Assembly (NCBI GenBank): GCA_963921425.1
Contig: OY992840.1
Span: 11,224,501 to 11,288,500 of the forward strand
Length of the DNA: 64,000 nucleotides
Source: Dryas octopetala
Lineage: Eukaryota; Streptophyta; Magnoliopsida; Rosales; Rosaceae
Reading direction: 5' to 3'
The notes beneath the pieces are model-generated. The model was not told the origin of the DNA and made no database searches. It saw nothing but the letters and a program-made list of their open reading frames with translations. The stretch's first letter is position 1; every line of letters begins with the position of its first letter. The translations under genes and the position numbers were made by a program. Below, one piece after another: positions 63,693 through 64,000 of this stretch.

Positions 63693-64000
63693 GTGGGATG
63701 ATACTTTTTTTTATTTTAGAGATGGAGAGCATGTCCCAAGTAGATAACGCTTTTGTACTTTGGTAGATCAAATTTTGAATGATATGTAATGGCACGTTAA
63801 TTCTTTGATTGAATGAGAATTAAGTGTGCAACTTTTATTCTCCTCAGCTTTAAACTATTATGTTTTGTAGTCTTAGACATGTCTGGTGAAACGGAACACG
63901 TATATTTGGTATGTAGAAAAGCAAATTCTGTATTTTTCTCTTTTGTCTGCGTTAATCTATCTCGTATTCAATCCACACTATCGTCCTCAAAAGATAGTCA
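63693..64000 (+). other. Probable 3'UTR and downstream of the Rpp21-like gene
   Basis: T-rich sequence after the stop, with AATGAGAATTAAG near 63813 and further AT-rich sequence. No separate gene visible before the window edge. Confidence 0.4.

Overview
The window is nuclear DNA of a flowering plant, most likely a woody rosid. The evidence is the intron-rich genes with GT-AG junctions, AT-rich intergenic DNA full of small TIR elements and (GA)n/(CT)n microsatellites, a plant nuclear tRNA-Cys, and plant-only families (BSK kinase, plastid glutamate-cysteine ligase with its plant redox cysteines). The exact species cannot be fixed from the sequence. Gene names rest on recalled family sequences, not on a database search.

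Layout. (1) 1-11133, minus: a KDM5/JARID1-type histone demethylase (JMJ17-like) whose 3' end lies outside the window. (2) 17517-22314, plus: a brassinosteroid-signalling pseudokinase (BSK7-like). As I recall, its Arabidopsis counterpart is the direct neighbour of JMJ17, so this pair looks like conserved microsynteny. (3) 24457-24528, minus: tRNA-Cys(GCA). (4) 25316-27554, minus: beta-tubulin, three exons, 444 aa. (5) 31071-35580 and 41058-46042, minus: two tandem plastid glutamate-cysteine ligase genes (GSH1). Both have 15 intact coding exons, of 495 and 526 aa. (6) 53205-54344, minus: a single-exon plastid HAD-family protein resembling PYRP2. (7) 61678-63692, plus: a two-exon Rpr2/Rpp21-type zinc-ribbon protein.

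The most interesting region is the GSH1 pair. The right-hand copy keeps the family motifs, a 5'UTR exon and a likely promoter. The left-hand copy has a complete frame but has lost the regulatory cysteine partner in a W-R-R-L-C motif (now L-W-S-L-Y), the W of the Q-P-K-W motif, 31 residues of its transit peptide, and the region homologous to the promoter and 5'UTR exon. Its upstream DNA is itself tandemly duplicated (about 2 kb), and each duplicate then received a different transposon.

Intergenic DNA holds many non-autonomous elements whose ends can be read directly: three hAT-type MITEs with perfect 8-bp target duplications, a roughly 2-kb MULE-like element with two of those MITEs nested in it and inserted at the edge of an older foldback MITE, further MULE-type foldback elements, a Harbinger-like element carrying about 500 bp of CCN trinucleotide repeat, and a short polyA retroposon with a 17-bp target duplication. 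I saw no bacterial-style system, CRISPR array or viral gene.
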